Below, one piece after another: positions 7,390-15,021 of a stretch of DNA of 27,522 bases; the stretch's first letter is position 1, and each line of letters opens with the position of its first letter. The notes beneath the pieces were generated by a model. The model searched no databases. It worked only from the letters and a program-made list of their open reading frames with translations, and was not told where the DNA came from. The stretch covers positions 1 through 27,522 of the forward strand of contig DIRP01000005.1 of assembly GCA_002427525.1 (NCBI GenBank), written 5' to 3'. The stretch comes from Bacteroidales bacterium UBA5433. Its GTDB lineage: Bacteria > Bacteroidota > Bacteroidia > Bacteroidales > UBA932. The translations under genes and the position numbers were made by a program.

Positions 7390-8859
7390 ATGCCGCACAC
7401 ACTGTTTATTTACAACACCCTTTCTAGAAAAAAAGAGAAGTTTGAACCTTTGGTACCGGGCCATGCAGGACTTTACGTCTGTGGCCCTACCGTATATGGT
7501 GATCCGCACCTGGGTCATGCCCGTCCCGGTGTAGTATATGATGTTTTTGTACGGTTGTTAAAGGACCTGGGATATAAAGTCCGTTACGTACGCAACATAA
7601 CAGACGTGGGGCATCTGGAAAACGATGCAGATACAGGAGAAGACAAAATCAACCGCAAAGCCCGTTTAGAAGAGCTGGAGCCCATGGAAATAGTCCAGCA
7701 CTATACCATCCGGTACCACCGGGCCATGGATATGCTCAACACGCTTCCCCCTTCCATTGAACCGAGGGCATCGGGGCATATCACAGAACAAATTGCCATG
7801 GTACAGCAAATTCTGGACGCAGGAATGGCCTACGAAGTAAACGGATCTGTCTATTTTGACGTACAGGCGTACAGCAAAAAATACCACTACGGCATTCTTT
7901 CCGGTCGTGTACTGGAAGACCTGCAGGTGCAGACAAGGGACCTGGAAGGCGGAGAAGACAAACGCTCCCCTTACGATTTTGCCCTCTGGAAAAAGGCGGC
8001 TCCGGAACACATCATGCGCTGGCCTTCTCCCTGGAGCGACGGGTTCCCGGGCTGGCACCTGGAATGTTCCGTTATGAGCTCCAAATACCTGGGACAGGTT
8101 TTTGATATCCACGGCGGAGGTATGGACCTGCTGTTCCCGCACCACGAGTGCGAGTTGGCGCAGAATACTGTTACACGCGGTAAAAACAGCATCCGGTATT
8201 GGATGCACAACAATATGATTACCATTAACGGGCAAAAAATGGGCAAATCTCTGGGGAATTTTATCACGTTAGAAGAAATGTTCACCGGAAACCACCCACT
8301 CCTTTCCCGGGCTTTTGACCCTATGACCGTTAGGTTTTTCATTTTACAGGCACATTACAGAGGACCGCTTGATTTTAGCGATCAGGCTCTGATTGCCGCC
8401 GGTGCAGGTTTAAAAAGGCTGTACAGCGGACAGGCGCAACTGCTAAAGTTACCCGTAGACACCAAGGTGGCACCTTCTGAACAACTGCAAGGTATCGAAG
8501 CAAAAATTTACACTGCTTTGTGTGACGATTTAAATACCCCCGTGGCCCTGGCTGCGCTCTTTGAAATGGTAACCTGGATCCATAACGCTGTTGCGTCGGG
8601 CAAACCTGTTGCCCCGCAAGACAAAGAACAGGCCCTGCGCTTGTACGAACGTGTAGTAAACGGTATCTTAGGTCTGAAAGAAGACAAACAGCAAGACCAA
8701 CAGCCTTTAGTTGAAGGATTGATGCACATGATCCTGGATGTTCGTACCCGGGCACGGGCCCAAAAAGATTGGGAAACATCGGATAAAATCCGCGACGGTC
8801 TGTCCGGTCTTGGAATTACCGTAAAAGACACTTCCGGCGGAACAGAGTGGGAAATATAA
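7390..8859 (+). CDS. cysS: Cysteinyl-tRNA synthetase
   Basis: Class I aminoacyl-tRNA synthetase that charges tRNA-Cys with cysteine in the cytosol. The 489 residues fit the family. The HIGH signature is HLGH at residues 40-43, next to the CGPTVYGDPHLGH motif whose Cys31 is a ligand of the active-site zinc. The GWHLECSVMS and HGGGMDLLFPHHECELAQ blocks carry the remaining zinc ligands and cysteine-pocket residues. The KMSKS signature is KMGKS at 283-287, and the C-terminal helical domain ends KIRDGLSGLGITVKDTSGGTEW. It is followed by a strong hairpin terminator at 8872-8911, so transcription probably ends here. Confidence 0.97.
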   Translation: MPHTLFIYNTLSRKKEKFEPLVPGHAGLYVCGPTVYGDPHLGHARPGVVYDVFVRLLKDLGYKVRYVRNITDVGHLENDADTGEDKINRKARLEELEPMEIVQHYTIRYHRAMDMLNTLPPSIEPRASGHITEQIAMVQQILDAGMAYEVNGSVYFDVQAYSKKYHYGILSGRVLEDLQVQTRDLEGGEDKRSPYDFALWKKAAPEHIMRWPSPWSDGFPGWHLECSVMSSKYLGQVFDIHGGGMDLLFPHHECELAQNTVTRGKNSIRYWMHNNMITINGQKMGKSLGNFITLEEMFTGNHPLLSRAFDPMTVRFFILQAHYRGPLDFSDQALIAAGAGLKRLYSGQAQLLKLPVDTKVAPSEQLQGIEAKIYTALCDDLNTPVALAALFEMVTWIHNAVASGKPVAPQDKEQALRLYERVVNGILGLKEDKQQDQQPLVEGLMHMILDVRTRARAQKDWETSDKIRDGLSGLGITVKDTSGGTEWEI

Positions 8860-8871
8860 AACAGGAACTCT

Positions 8872-8911
8872 AAATAAAAAGAGGAGGGTTTACACCTTCC
8901 TCTTTTTATTT
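8872..8911 (+). terminator. Terminator after cysS (symmetrical, possibly bidirectional)
   Basis: A perfect 14-bp inverted repeat (8872-8885 with 8898-8911) surrounds a GGG-tttaca-CCT loop region that can extend the stem. A-rich on the left and T-rich on the right, so it could act in both directions. Confidence 0.85.
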
Positions 8912-9109
8912 GGTGGCGCGTTTGGCGATCTTTTGTTTGCATGAAAAAATATCACGCGCGCACAGCAACCTTTCGTACTCTTTTTACTCAAAAAACATTC
9001 CACAATTTGTTTTTCTTCTCTCAAAATAGTTCGTTTTTTTCAATATTCAATAAATCAATGTGTTCGAAAGAAAAAAGGACGTTAATTTTTCTGGTTCACA
9101 AACGCAACC

Positions 9110-9156
9110 GGGGAACCTGAACTGTTTTTGGGGAATTTAAAGGACAAAATGGGGAA
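9110..9156 (+). repeat. Three GGGGAA direct repeats, 20-21 bp apart
   Basis: GGGGAA occurs at 9110-9115, 9130-9135 and 9151-9156, start-to-start spacing 20 and 21 bp, i.e. about two helical turns on one face of the helix. The third copy is also the left inner arm of the dyad at 9144-9172. The spacing suggests a multi-site protein-binding region upstream of the kinase promoter; this is inference. Confidence 0.6.
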
Positions 9157-9172
9157 ATATTCCCCGTTTTGT
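9144..9172. promoter_or_regulatory. 29-bp dyad overlapping the kinase -33 element
   Basis: ACAAAA-T-GGGGAA-ATA-TTCCCC-G-TTTTGT is symmetrical about base 9158, with twelve paired positions per arm and one non-complementary pair (T/G). The right arm includes the TTTG (9168-9171) of the kinase promoter. A bound dimer here would block or modulate RNA polymerase, so it reads as an operator. The bound protein is not known. Confidence 0.6.
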
Positions 9173-9198
9173 ACGGCCGGGATTTCTTTTTAACTTCG
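9168..9198 (+). promoter_or_regulatory. Promoter of the hybrid histidine kinase
   Basis: TTTG (9168-9171), 19-bp spacer, TAACTTCG (9191-9198; one mismatch to TAnnTTTG). The -7 box ends 4 bp before the ATG at 9203, implying a very short or absent leader if this is the only promoter. Confidence 0.5.
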
Positions 9199-9202
9199 TC
9201 TC

Positions 9203-11725
9203 ATGAAACAAGATGCGGGTTTTAAACTAAAGATCATCTTCAGTTACCTGTTGCTCGTGGCCCTCGCTCTGGGGTCGGGGTGGTATGTTTACAAACATGT
9301 ATATCCTTTCCTGTTTCAAAACGAAGACAGCCGGGAAGAAATCCTGGAGCGAAGCCTGCTTATAAGCAATTCCATTTCTTTGTTGTACGAAGCCGAATGG
9401 CTGGGAACCCGGTTCATCCAGGACCCTAAAGAAGAAAATTACAACCTGTACCGCCACGCACTCAACAAAGTAGATACCATACTTGACTCCCTCAGCCGGG
9501 CTACCCCGGTAGAACGTCAAAAGAAAATCCTGCAGGAAATTGACAGCCTGCTACTTTGCCGGGATACCAACATCCTGGACATTGCCCTCCAGCAACAGGA
9601 GTTGAGCCGGCGCAGCAAACAAGAAACCGTCGTTCAACGAGTAGACAGAGCCCTTCCACAGATTCCGCCCATGCCACAGGCCCCTGTGCTCTCAGAAGTC
9701 ACCTCGCGCCCCACCCCTGCCGTTGTCGTGCGAGAAGAGGTCATTTACGACACCATCTTTACAGCTGTACAGCGACCAAAACAGACATTTTTTGAACGGC
9801 TGAGCCATGCTTTTGTACCAACGCGTATGCAGGACAGTATCATGGAATTCAAACAGATCCGGCGTACCGTTACAGACTCTCTGGTTCGGATGATCCAGCC
9901 TCCCCCTGTACAAAATGTTTCCAGAGCGTCTGACCGGGACACCATGGTCAGGGCCGTTATGCAGGTACTGGACCATGTGGAAGCAGAGCGGCAGGAACAG
10001 TTAAAAATCATAGGTACACGCCTGGAACAACTTATAGAAACAGACCGTGCACTAAATCTACAAATCAACAAATTGCTGGACGAATTAAACAAAGAATGGT
10101 TTAACTCCACTGCCCGCGCGCTGGAAACACGCAGGGCTTCCCTGGAACAAGCCGGCGCCTCCCTTTCTGTCCTGGGGGCAGCTGCTTTGTTTATCATCTT
10201 TTTATTTACCCTGCTCATATTTGCAGATGTAAATAAAAGCCGGAAATACCGCAAAGATTTGGAAGCGGCCAGAAACCGGGCCGAAGAACTTATGAAAAGC
10301 CGTGAAAAATTGCTTTTAACTGTTACACACGATATCAAAGCCCCCCTGAGTTCCATTGTGGGCTACCTGGACCTGCTGCGCCAACCGTCGGGAAAACACA
10401 CCACAGGAAAAGCATCGGAGTACTTAAACCCCATGATGCATTCTGCGGAACACGTCATGGAGCTGCTGTCTAATTTGCTGGAATACTACAGGTTAGAAGC
10501 CCACAAAGTACAATTGAATCCTGTGGCCACTCCCATCCGGCAACTTTTTGAAGAGGCTTTGGCTGTTTTTGAGCCCGTTGCAGGAAAAAAAGGAATAGTT
10601 CTGAATTTGAAAACCAACATACCGGCCGGTATTTATATTGAAACAGACCCGTTACGCCTGCGCCAGATTATCATGAACCTGCTTTCCAACGCGGTGAAGT
10701 TTACAGAAAAAGGTTATGTGAGTTTGTACGGCTCCCTGGAAGAGCAAGAGCTCTTCTTTTCTGTTTACGATACGGGGATTGGTGTTTCCACCCAGGCCAG
10801 ACAACACATTTTTGAAGAATTTATGCAACTGGACAGCTCCGGCCACCCTGAAAAAGAGGGCCTGGGGTTGGGGTTATCCATTGTGAAACATACCGTTGAT
10901 CTTTTTAAAGGCAACATCTCTATTGCCGGAAACAAAGAAGGAGGCTGCACCTTTAGTGTAACACTTCCTGTCCGGATGGCAGAAGCTCCTTCCCACACAG
11001 AACCCCCTGTAGCTGTTCCCGCGACAGAAGAAGAAGCACCTCCCGGTCCCTTACGGGTCCTGGTAGTAGATGATGATCCGTCACAACGCGCCCTTTCCCT
11101 GGAAATGCTCCGCATGCTGGGACATCTGTCTGCCTCGGCCCAGGGAACACAACAAGCCTTAGAGCTGCTCAACATCCTGCCGGTAGATGTGGTACTTACA
11201 GACATCCGCATGCCCGGCGAAGACGGGTTTTGTTTGCTTGAATCTGTTCGTGCACTCAAAGACATTCCCGTAATAGCCGTTACAGCAGAGGGGATGTATC
11301 CGTCACACCATTATATCGAAAAGGGATTTGCTGCCCACCTGCCCAAACCGTTTATTCTGGAGCAGCTTAAAGAAATCCTGCACCGGGTTGTTCCCGGCGT
11401 TTCTTACACCTTATTTTCCCTCTCTGAAATGGGGCATATGCTGGACGGAGATCTAGAGGCTGTAACCCAGGTGCTGCGAGTATTCCACACCACCGCTCTG
11501 GAGGGTCTTGCATCCATGGAAAAAAGTCTGGAAGCTCAGGACTATGCACAAATTGCCGTTCTTGCCCACAAAATGCTTCCCATGTTCCGGCAACTGCACG
11601 CCCCGTTAGCAGACCAGCTGGCCCTTCTGGAGCGGACCGGCGGAAAAGATTCTGAAAAAGTACACTACGTAGTAGAGCAGGGACGAAAACTACTCCATAT
11701 TATAGAGCTTCATTTTATTGTATAG
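9203..11725 (+). CDS. Hybrid sensor histidine kinase with receiver and HPt domains
   Basis: An 840-residue membrane phosphorelay kinase. TM1 is at residues ~9-30 and TM2 at ~322-341, enclosing a ~290-residue periplasmic sensor region with predicted helices and a Pro-rich stretch near residue 155. HisKA follows with phospho-accepting His376 (TVTHDIKAPLSS), then HATPase_c with N-box Asn496, G1 DTGIG at 523 and G2 GLGLGLS near 553. Next come a receiver domain (acidic pocket VVDDD, phospho-acceptor Asp667 in LTDIRMP, Lys in PKPF) and a C-terminal HPt-like domain (His789 in LAHKMLPMFRQL). All relay residues are present: His, Asp, His, then Asp on a partner. The partner is very probably the NtrC-type regulator encoded convergently, whose 3' end overlaps this gene by 36 bp. 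The signal sensed is unknown. The architecture recalls RteA-type kinases of Bacteroides. Confidence 0.93.
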   Translation: MKQDAGFKLKIIFSYLLLVALALGSGWYVYKHVYPFLFQNEDSREEILERSLLISNSISLLYEAEWLGTRFIQDPKEENYNLYRHALNKVDTILDSLSRATPVERQKKILQEIDSLLLCRDTNILDIALQQQELSRRSKQETVVQRVDRALPQIPPMPQAPVLSEVTSRPTPAVVVREEVIYDTIFTAVQRPKQTFFERLSHAFVPTRMQDSIMEFKQIRRTVTDSLVRMIQPPPVQNVSRASDRDTMVRAVMQVLDHVEAERQEQLKIIGTRLEQLIETDRALNLQINKLLDELNKEWFNSTARALETRRASLEQAGASLSVLGAAALFIIFLFTLLIFADVNKSRKYRKDLEAARNRAEELMKSREKLLLTVTHDIKAPLSSIVGYLDLLRQPSGKHTTGKASEYLNPMMHSAEHVMELLSNLLEYYRLEAHKVQLNPVATPIRQLFEEALAVFEPVAGKKGIVLNLKTNIPAGIYIETDPLRLRQIIMNLLSNAVKFTEKGYVSLYGSLEEQELFFSVYDTGIGVSTQARQHIFEEFMQLDSSGHPEKEGLGLGLSIVKHTVDLFKGNISIAGNKEGGCTFSVTLPVRMAEAPSHTEPPVAVPATEEEAPPGPLRVLVVDDDPSQRALSLEMLRMLGHLSASAQGTQQALELLNILPVDVVLTDIRMPGEDGFCLLESVRALKDIPVIAVTAEGMYPSHHYIEKGFAAHLPKPFILEQLKEILHRVVPGVSYTLFSLSEMGHMLDGDLEAVTQVLRVFHTTALEGLASMEKSLEAQDYAQIAVLAHKMLPMFRQLHAPLADQLALLERTGGKDSEKVHYVVEQGRKLLHIIELHFIV

Positions 11726-13009
11726 CGTTTTACGATCAATGCCCAACAGGCGGGCTGCCCGGGTACGGTTGTTTCGGGTACGTGCCAGTGCCTCTGCAAT
11801 CATCTGGCGCTCGTGTTGTTCTTTTAAAGTCTGGGCATCTTGTCCGGCAACCTGAGGCACTGTGCCTTTAAGGGGCAGGTTGCAGATTTCTTCCGGCAAA
11901 TCGGTAGCCAGCACCAGCGGCCCTTCACTCAGCAAAACCGTACGTTTTACAACATTCAGCAGTTCCCGCAAATTTCCCCTCCACTCATAAGCCAACATAA
12001 GCTGTTGGGCTTCCGGGGCAAACCCCTTGATCTTTTTGTTCATCTGGCGGTTAGCGTACTCCAGAAAATGACCGGCAAACAACAGGATGTCCTGCCCACG
12101 GTCTTTCAAAAGAGGCATATGCAGCTGGAATTCGTTTATGCGGTGGTACAGGTCTTCCCGGAATTTTCCCTGCTCTATCATCTCTTTTAAGTCCACATTA
12201 GTGGCCGTAATAATCCGGATATTCACTTCTATAAGCTTAGAGCTGCCTACCGGTTTTATTACCCCTTCCTGCAAGGCACGCAACAATTGCATTTGGATAT
12301 CCGAAGACAGGTTCCCCACCTCGTCCAAAAACAATGTGCCACCGTCTGCCGTTTCAAAAGCTCCTTTCTTATCGCCTATGGCTCCTGTGAACGACCCTTT
12401 GATGTGTCCAAATAACTCGCTTCCTGCCAAATCTCTGGGAATGGCCCCGCAATCCAGGGCCACAAACGGCCCGTCCCGCCGCAGGCTGTTCTGGTGGATG
12501 TGGTTGGCTACGTACTCTTTCCCCGTACCGCTGGCTCCGGAAATAAGTACCGATAAAAATGTAGGGGCTACCAGCATCATATGTTCATACAGTTTACCGG
12601 AAGCCGCACTCTCTCCTTTTATAAAAGGTATGCGTTCGTGCGGGCGGTCCTTTTTCCTGGTAATCTCGTTAATTTTCTCCCGCAACACTACCGGGTCTAC
12701 CGGTTTTTCCAGGTAATCCACCGCTCCCAGCCTAATGGCCTGTACCGCTGTGTGGATATCTGCATACCCGGTCATAATAAATACGGCACTGTCGGGCGAC
12801 GTTTCACGTATCCATTTCAGGAGCGTAAGTCCTTCTGTGTCGGGAAGACGCAAATCTGACAAAATAATATCGTACACCTGGGCCTGTACTGCCTTCATAG
12901 CTTCTCCTGCAGAGAGCACACTTTCCGCCCTGTACCCGACCTTGGTAAGCCACGTTTGCAACAGAGAATTGAAAGCAGCATCGTCTTCAATGATCAGTAT
13001 TTTAACCAT
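11690..13009 (-). CDS. Sigma-54-dependent (NtrC-type) response regulator
   Basis: A 439-residue enhancer-binding regulator. The receiver domain (residues 1-~118) has the acidic pair Asp9/Asp10, phospho-acceptor Asp52, Thr80 and Lys102. The AAA+ domain has Walker A GASGTGKE (158-165), the sigma-54-contacting loop GSFTGA (205-210; canonical GAFTGA), Walker B GGTLFLDE (223-230), sensor ITATN and the FREDLYHRIN arginine-finger region. A Fis-type helix-turn-helix (TRAARLLGIDRKTLYNKM) ends the protein. The start at 13009 gives a standard receiver N-terminus (MVKILIIEDD); an in-frame extension to 13351 would run through the promoter and the divergent gene. It converges on the kinase with a 36-bp overlap and is divergent by 43 bp from the DUF4402 cluster, its likely target by position only. 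Confidence 0.94.
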   Translation of the reverse strand: MVKILIIEDDAAFNSLLQTWLTKVGYRAESVLSAGEAMKAVQAQVYDIILSDLRLPDTEGLTLLKWIRETSPDSAVFIMTGYADIHTAVQAIRLGAVDYLEKPVDPVVLREKINEITRKKDRPHERIPFIKGESAASGKLYEHMMLVAPTFLSVLISGASGTGKEYVANHIHQNSLRRDGPFVALDCGAIPRDLAGSELFGHIKGSFTGAIGDKKGAFETADGGTLFLDEVGNLSSDIQMQLLRALQEGVIKPVGSSKLIEVNIRIITATNVDLKEMIEQGKFREDLYHRINEFQLHMPLLKDRGQDILLFAGHFLEYANRQMNKKIKGFAPEAQQLMLAYEWRGNLRELLNVVKRTVLLSEGPLVLATDLPEEICNLPLKGTVPQVAGQDAQTLKEQHERQMIAEALARTRNNRTRAARLLGIDRKTLYNKMKLYNME

Positions 13010-13014
13010 ACATG

Positions 13015-13022
13015 CAAATGTA
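13015..13022 (-). promoter_or_regulatory. -7 box for the response regulator gene
   Basis: TACATTTG on the minus strand matches TAnnTTTG, 5 bp from the ATG at 13009, so the leader would be very short. No clear -33 element. It lies 15 bp from the opposing -7 box at 13038-13045. Confidence 0.4.
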
Positions 13023-13037
13023 AAAAATATTTTTATG

Positions 13038-13045
13038 TATCTTTG
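13038..13045 (+). promoter_or_regulatory. -7 box for the first DUF4402 gene of the cluster
   Basis: TATCTTTG matches TAnnTTTG, 7 bp from the ATG at 13053. No TTTG at the expected distance upstream. This points to the primary sigma factor rather than sigma-54, possibly with help from an activator. Confidence 0.45.
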
Positions 13046-13052
13046 CGTCGTC

Positions 13053-13568
13053 ATGAGAGGCGCTATGTCAACTGTTTTTGTTTTTGCAGCCCTGCTGTGG
13101 GGAGTCCTTCCTGCTGTGGCACAGGTAAAAACGCAAAACGTTACCGTTAATGCAAGCCTTAGCGTAAGTTCAGCCCTTACTCTAACGCAGGAAGCAGCGC
13201 TTTTCTTTGGGTATTTCCAGCAAGGAACGGGCGAGTCAACAGTTACACTTACCGCTTCGCAGAACCCACAGCTTTCCACCACCGGCACCTTAACCATTCT
13301 TTCCACACAAGGTTTGTCACCGGGTATATTTCGTGTTTCGGGGACCCCCAATGCATCTGTTAATGTTATATACGAAAATTGGGTTCACTCTCTCTACAAT
13401 GCCTCAAATAATAGTGTTAACATTTCCTATATCTGCAGCGCCTCGAACATTATCCTGAACACCTCGGGAATTGGGTATTTTTATATAGGAGGTACCATAA
13501 CAATGTGGTGGAATCAACCGGAGGGAACCTATTCCGGTACTTACACCGCAACTGTAATTTACAATTAA
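13053..13568 (+). CDS. DUF4402-type secreted subunit 1 (pilin-like C-terminus)
   Basis: A 171-residue exported beta-rich protein. The signal peptide runs to about residue 24 (AVA|QVK), assuming ATG 13053; an in-frame ATG at 13065 would also give a signal peptide. The mature part has the family pattern: an alternating VTVNASLSVSS leader, ALFFGYFQQG, a central GIFRVSGTPNASVNVIY block, and IGGTITMWWNQPEGTYSGTY near the end. The last strand carries the chaperone-usher pilin signature: Gly158 (14th from the end), Tyr164 and Val168 as inward-facing hydrophobics, and penultimate Tyr170. One Cys only, so no internal disulfide. First gene of the cluster, divergent from the response regulator. Fibre-subunit function is inference; family membership is by motif recognition. 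Confidence 0.82.
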   Translation: MRGAMSTVFVFAALLWGVLPAVAQVKTQNVTVNASLSVSSALTLTQEAALFFGYFQQGTGESTVTLTASQNPQLSTTGTLTILSTQGLSPGIFRVSGTPNASVNVIYENWVHSLYNASNNSVNISYICSASNIILNTSGIGYFYIGGTITMWWNQPEGTYSGTYTATVIYN

Positions 13569-13625
13569 CCCCTGTTTCTCACTTCCTTCCTCCTCTCACC
13601 ACGCCGGATAATAGAACAATAGGTG

Positions 13626-13649
13626 CGTTTGGTTGAAAAAAACCAGGCG
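13626..13649 (+). terminator. Hairpin between subunit genes 1 and 2
   Basis: CGTTTGGTT (13626-13634) pairs with AACCAGGCG (13641-13649) across a 6-nt loop, using two G-T pairs. T-rich sequence follows only after about 10 bases, so it may be a weak terminator or an RNA-processing hairpin. Confidence 0.35.
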
Positions 13650-13757
13650 TATGTTGAAAATGTTTTTATTTTCTGTACCAACAGCCCACTTTTGCCCGGC
13701 ATTAAAAACACGAAATTATTTTTTTTAGTAAAAACCATTTAAATACACTCATTCATT

Positions 13758-14288
13758 ATGAAAACAATGTTAAAATTTTTTACTTTCGTAGCAGTCCTTT
13801 TCGGATTTTCTAGTATTTCTTTCGCACAAGGTACACAAAGCACAGCTTCCGCTACAGCAGATGCAGGTGCCAGAATTATTCAACCGCTTAAACTTATTGC
13901 CACACAGGCCTTGGAGTTCGGAGATATCATTAAAGGAGAAAATACTGTGACAGTAGCTGCTAATGGTTCTAGAACTGCAACAAATCCCGATTTGTTACTG
14001 ACTCTGACATCTGGAGGGAAAACCCCCCAAGCTGCTGAATTTGAAATAGAAGGTGAACCTGGTCTTGCTTATGTTGTTACTTATGAATCAAACGTTAAGC
14101 TGAATGGTCCCGATAGCGCCACAATGTCTGTTGAATCTTTTACAACTAATGCCACGCTCACACTTCCTAATGAAGGAACTACAGCAGGAAAGGACACATT
14201 CAATGTTGGAGCTTCTCTTACAGTTAGTGCAGACCAAAAACCTGGCGTTTACCATGGAACATTTGAGGTAACCGTTAACTACAATTAA
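13758..14288 (+). CDS. DUF4402-type secreted subunit 2 (pilin-like C-terminus)
   Basis: A 176-residue exported protein. The signal peptide is residues 1-23, cleaved before Gln24 (SFA|QGT). The mature chain is small, Cys-free, Thr/Ala-rich and beta-patterned: RIIQPLKLIATQALEFGDI at the start, a FEIEGEPGLAYVVTYES block and VGASLTVSADQKPGVYHGTF near the end. The C-terminal strand fits the pilin beta-zipper exactly: Gly163 at position -14, Tyr165, Gly167, Phe169, Val171 and Val173 alternating, and penultimate Tyr175. The composition (abundant, simple, no Cys) would suit a major structural subunit, but that is inference. A 189-bp gap precedes it with no convincing promoter: the best candidate, TTTG at 13691 with TATTTTTT at 13717, has an over-long 22-bp spacer. 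Confidence 0.85.
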   Translation: MKTMLKFFTFVAVLFGFSSISFAQGTQSTASATADAGARIIQPLKLIATQALEFGDIIKGENTVTVAANGSRTATNPDLLLTLTSGGKTPQAAEFEIEGEPGLAYVVTYESNVKLNGPDSATMSVESFTTNATLTLPNEGTTAGKDTFNVGASLTVSADQKPGVYHGTFEVTVNYN

Positions 14289-14305
14289 TCCAGCACAGTA
14301 TATTT

Positions 14306-14344
14306 CCCCGGTCGCTCCTTTCGTATGAATGGAGCGTTTCGGGG
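14306..14344 (+). terminator. Large hairpin between subunit genes 2 and 3
   Basis: CCCCG (14306-14310) and CGCTCC (14313-14318) pair with GGAGCG (14331-14336) and CGGGG (14340-14344) around a 12-nt loop with a small internal bulge. Only a short AATTTTA follows, so termination may be partial. Partial read-through would lower expression of downstream subunits relative to subunit 2. Confidence 0.5.
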
Positions 14345-14388
14345 AGAATTTTAGAAAAACAAGAACTTAAACGATAAAGAATACAATC

Positions 14389-14919
14389 ATGAAAAAGCTC
14401 ACACTTACACTTATTTTTGGTCTGTTATTTGCCGGGTTTACCGTGAGTCTGAAAGCCCAGGTAAGCGCAGCAGTCACAGCTAATGCCAGCGCAGAAATGG
14501 TTGAAGCCCTTTCCGCCGATGAACTGACAGCACTGAATTTCGGTCGCTTTGTGCCCGGATCTTCTACTGGTACTATTATTATTGACGCAACCGAAGCTCT
14601 GAACCGCAGTCAAACAGGTGGTGTAACCATTGTTACTGCCAGTGGCAATCCCGCTGCCGGAAAATTCGGAATCTATGGCATAGCCTCGCAAGTAATCAGC
14701 GTTACTCTTCCTGGTGACAATTCGGTAAAATTATTAAATGCAGCTAACGATGAATTGACTATAGCTAAATTTACCGTTTCAAATGCTAATCCCACTTTGG
14801 GTATGGATGGATCCGCTATTGTTTACGTAGGTGGTACATTAAATATTCCCGATAACCAAGCTGGATTAACAAAAGGCATTTTTACAGGAACTTATGCCGT
14901 AACTTTCCAACACAATTGA
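14389..14919 (+). CDS. DUF4402-type secreted subunit 3 (pilin-like C-terminus)
   Basis: A 176-residue exported protein. The signal peptide is residues 1-23 with cleavage before Gln24 (LKA|QVS). The mature N-terminus (VTANASAEMVEALSADELTALNFGRFVPG) closely parallels subunit 4 (VTAELIEVLSAAEVSPLGFGRFF), so these two are the nearest relatives in the cluster. A FGIYGIASQVISVTLP block and YVGGTLNIPDNQAGLTKGIF precede the last strand. Pilin-like terminus: Gly163 at -14, Phe165, Gly167, Tyr169, Val171 and Phe173 alternating, with His175 in the penultimate position where the others have Tyr. Cys-free. It is followed by a strong terminator at 14962, so transcription of genes 1-3 may stop here. Confidence 0.85.
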   Translation: MKKLTLTLIFGLLFAGFTVSLKAQVSAAVTANASAEMVEALSADELTALNFGRFVPGSSTGTIIIDATEALNRSQTGGVTIVTASGNPAAGKFGIYGIASQVISVTLPGDNSVKLLNAANDELTIAKFTVSNANPTLGMDGSAIVYVGGTLNIPDNQAGLTKGIFTGTYAVTFQHN

Positions 14920-14961
14920 TGCATAATAAAAGAGGTTCTTTTTACTCTGTATAAAACTTAC

Positions 14962-14996
14962 AACGCTTCTTTTTTATGCAAAAAGAAGCGTTTTTT
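14962..14996 (+). terminator. Rho-independent terminator after subunit 3
   Basis: A perfect 13-bp inverted repeat (14962-14974 with 14980-14992) with a 5-nt loop is followed directly by a T-run. This is the strongest terminator inside the cluster and separates subunits 1-3 from subunit 4, the chaperone and subunit 5. Confidence 0.85.
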
Positions 14997-15021
14997 ACAA
15001 ATGTCTTACTTTTTGAGAGCC

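Larger units (their letters stand above)
8912..9202. other. Intergenic region upstream of the histidine kinase
   Basis: This stretch and the preceding terminator make up the 343 bp between cysS and the kinase. No reading frame here looks like a gene. The first 190 bases are AT-rich with no recognisable site. The last 95 bases hold three GGGGAA direct repeats (9110, 9130, 9151), a 29-bp dyad (9144-9172) and the kinase promoter. Confidence 0.7.

Noticed and set aside
13010..13351. N-terminal extension of the response regulator by 114 codons.
   Set aside because: It would cross both -7 boxes and half of the divergent subunit 1 gene; the receiver domain starts naturally at ATG 13009.
14306..14344. 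Riboswitch or structured leader before subunit 3.
   Set aside because: Only one simple hairpin with no recognisable ligand-binding core; a terminator or processing hairpin is the simpler reading.
14341..14353. Possible fourth copy of the GGGGAA motif (GGGGAGAATTTTA) in front of subunit 3.
   Set aside because: It needs a one-base insertion to match and is part of a hairpin arm, so the resemblance is probably chance.
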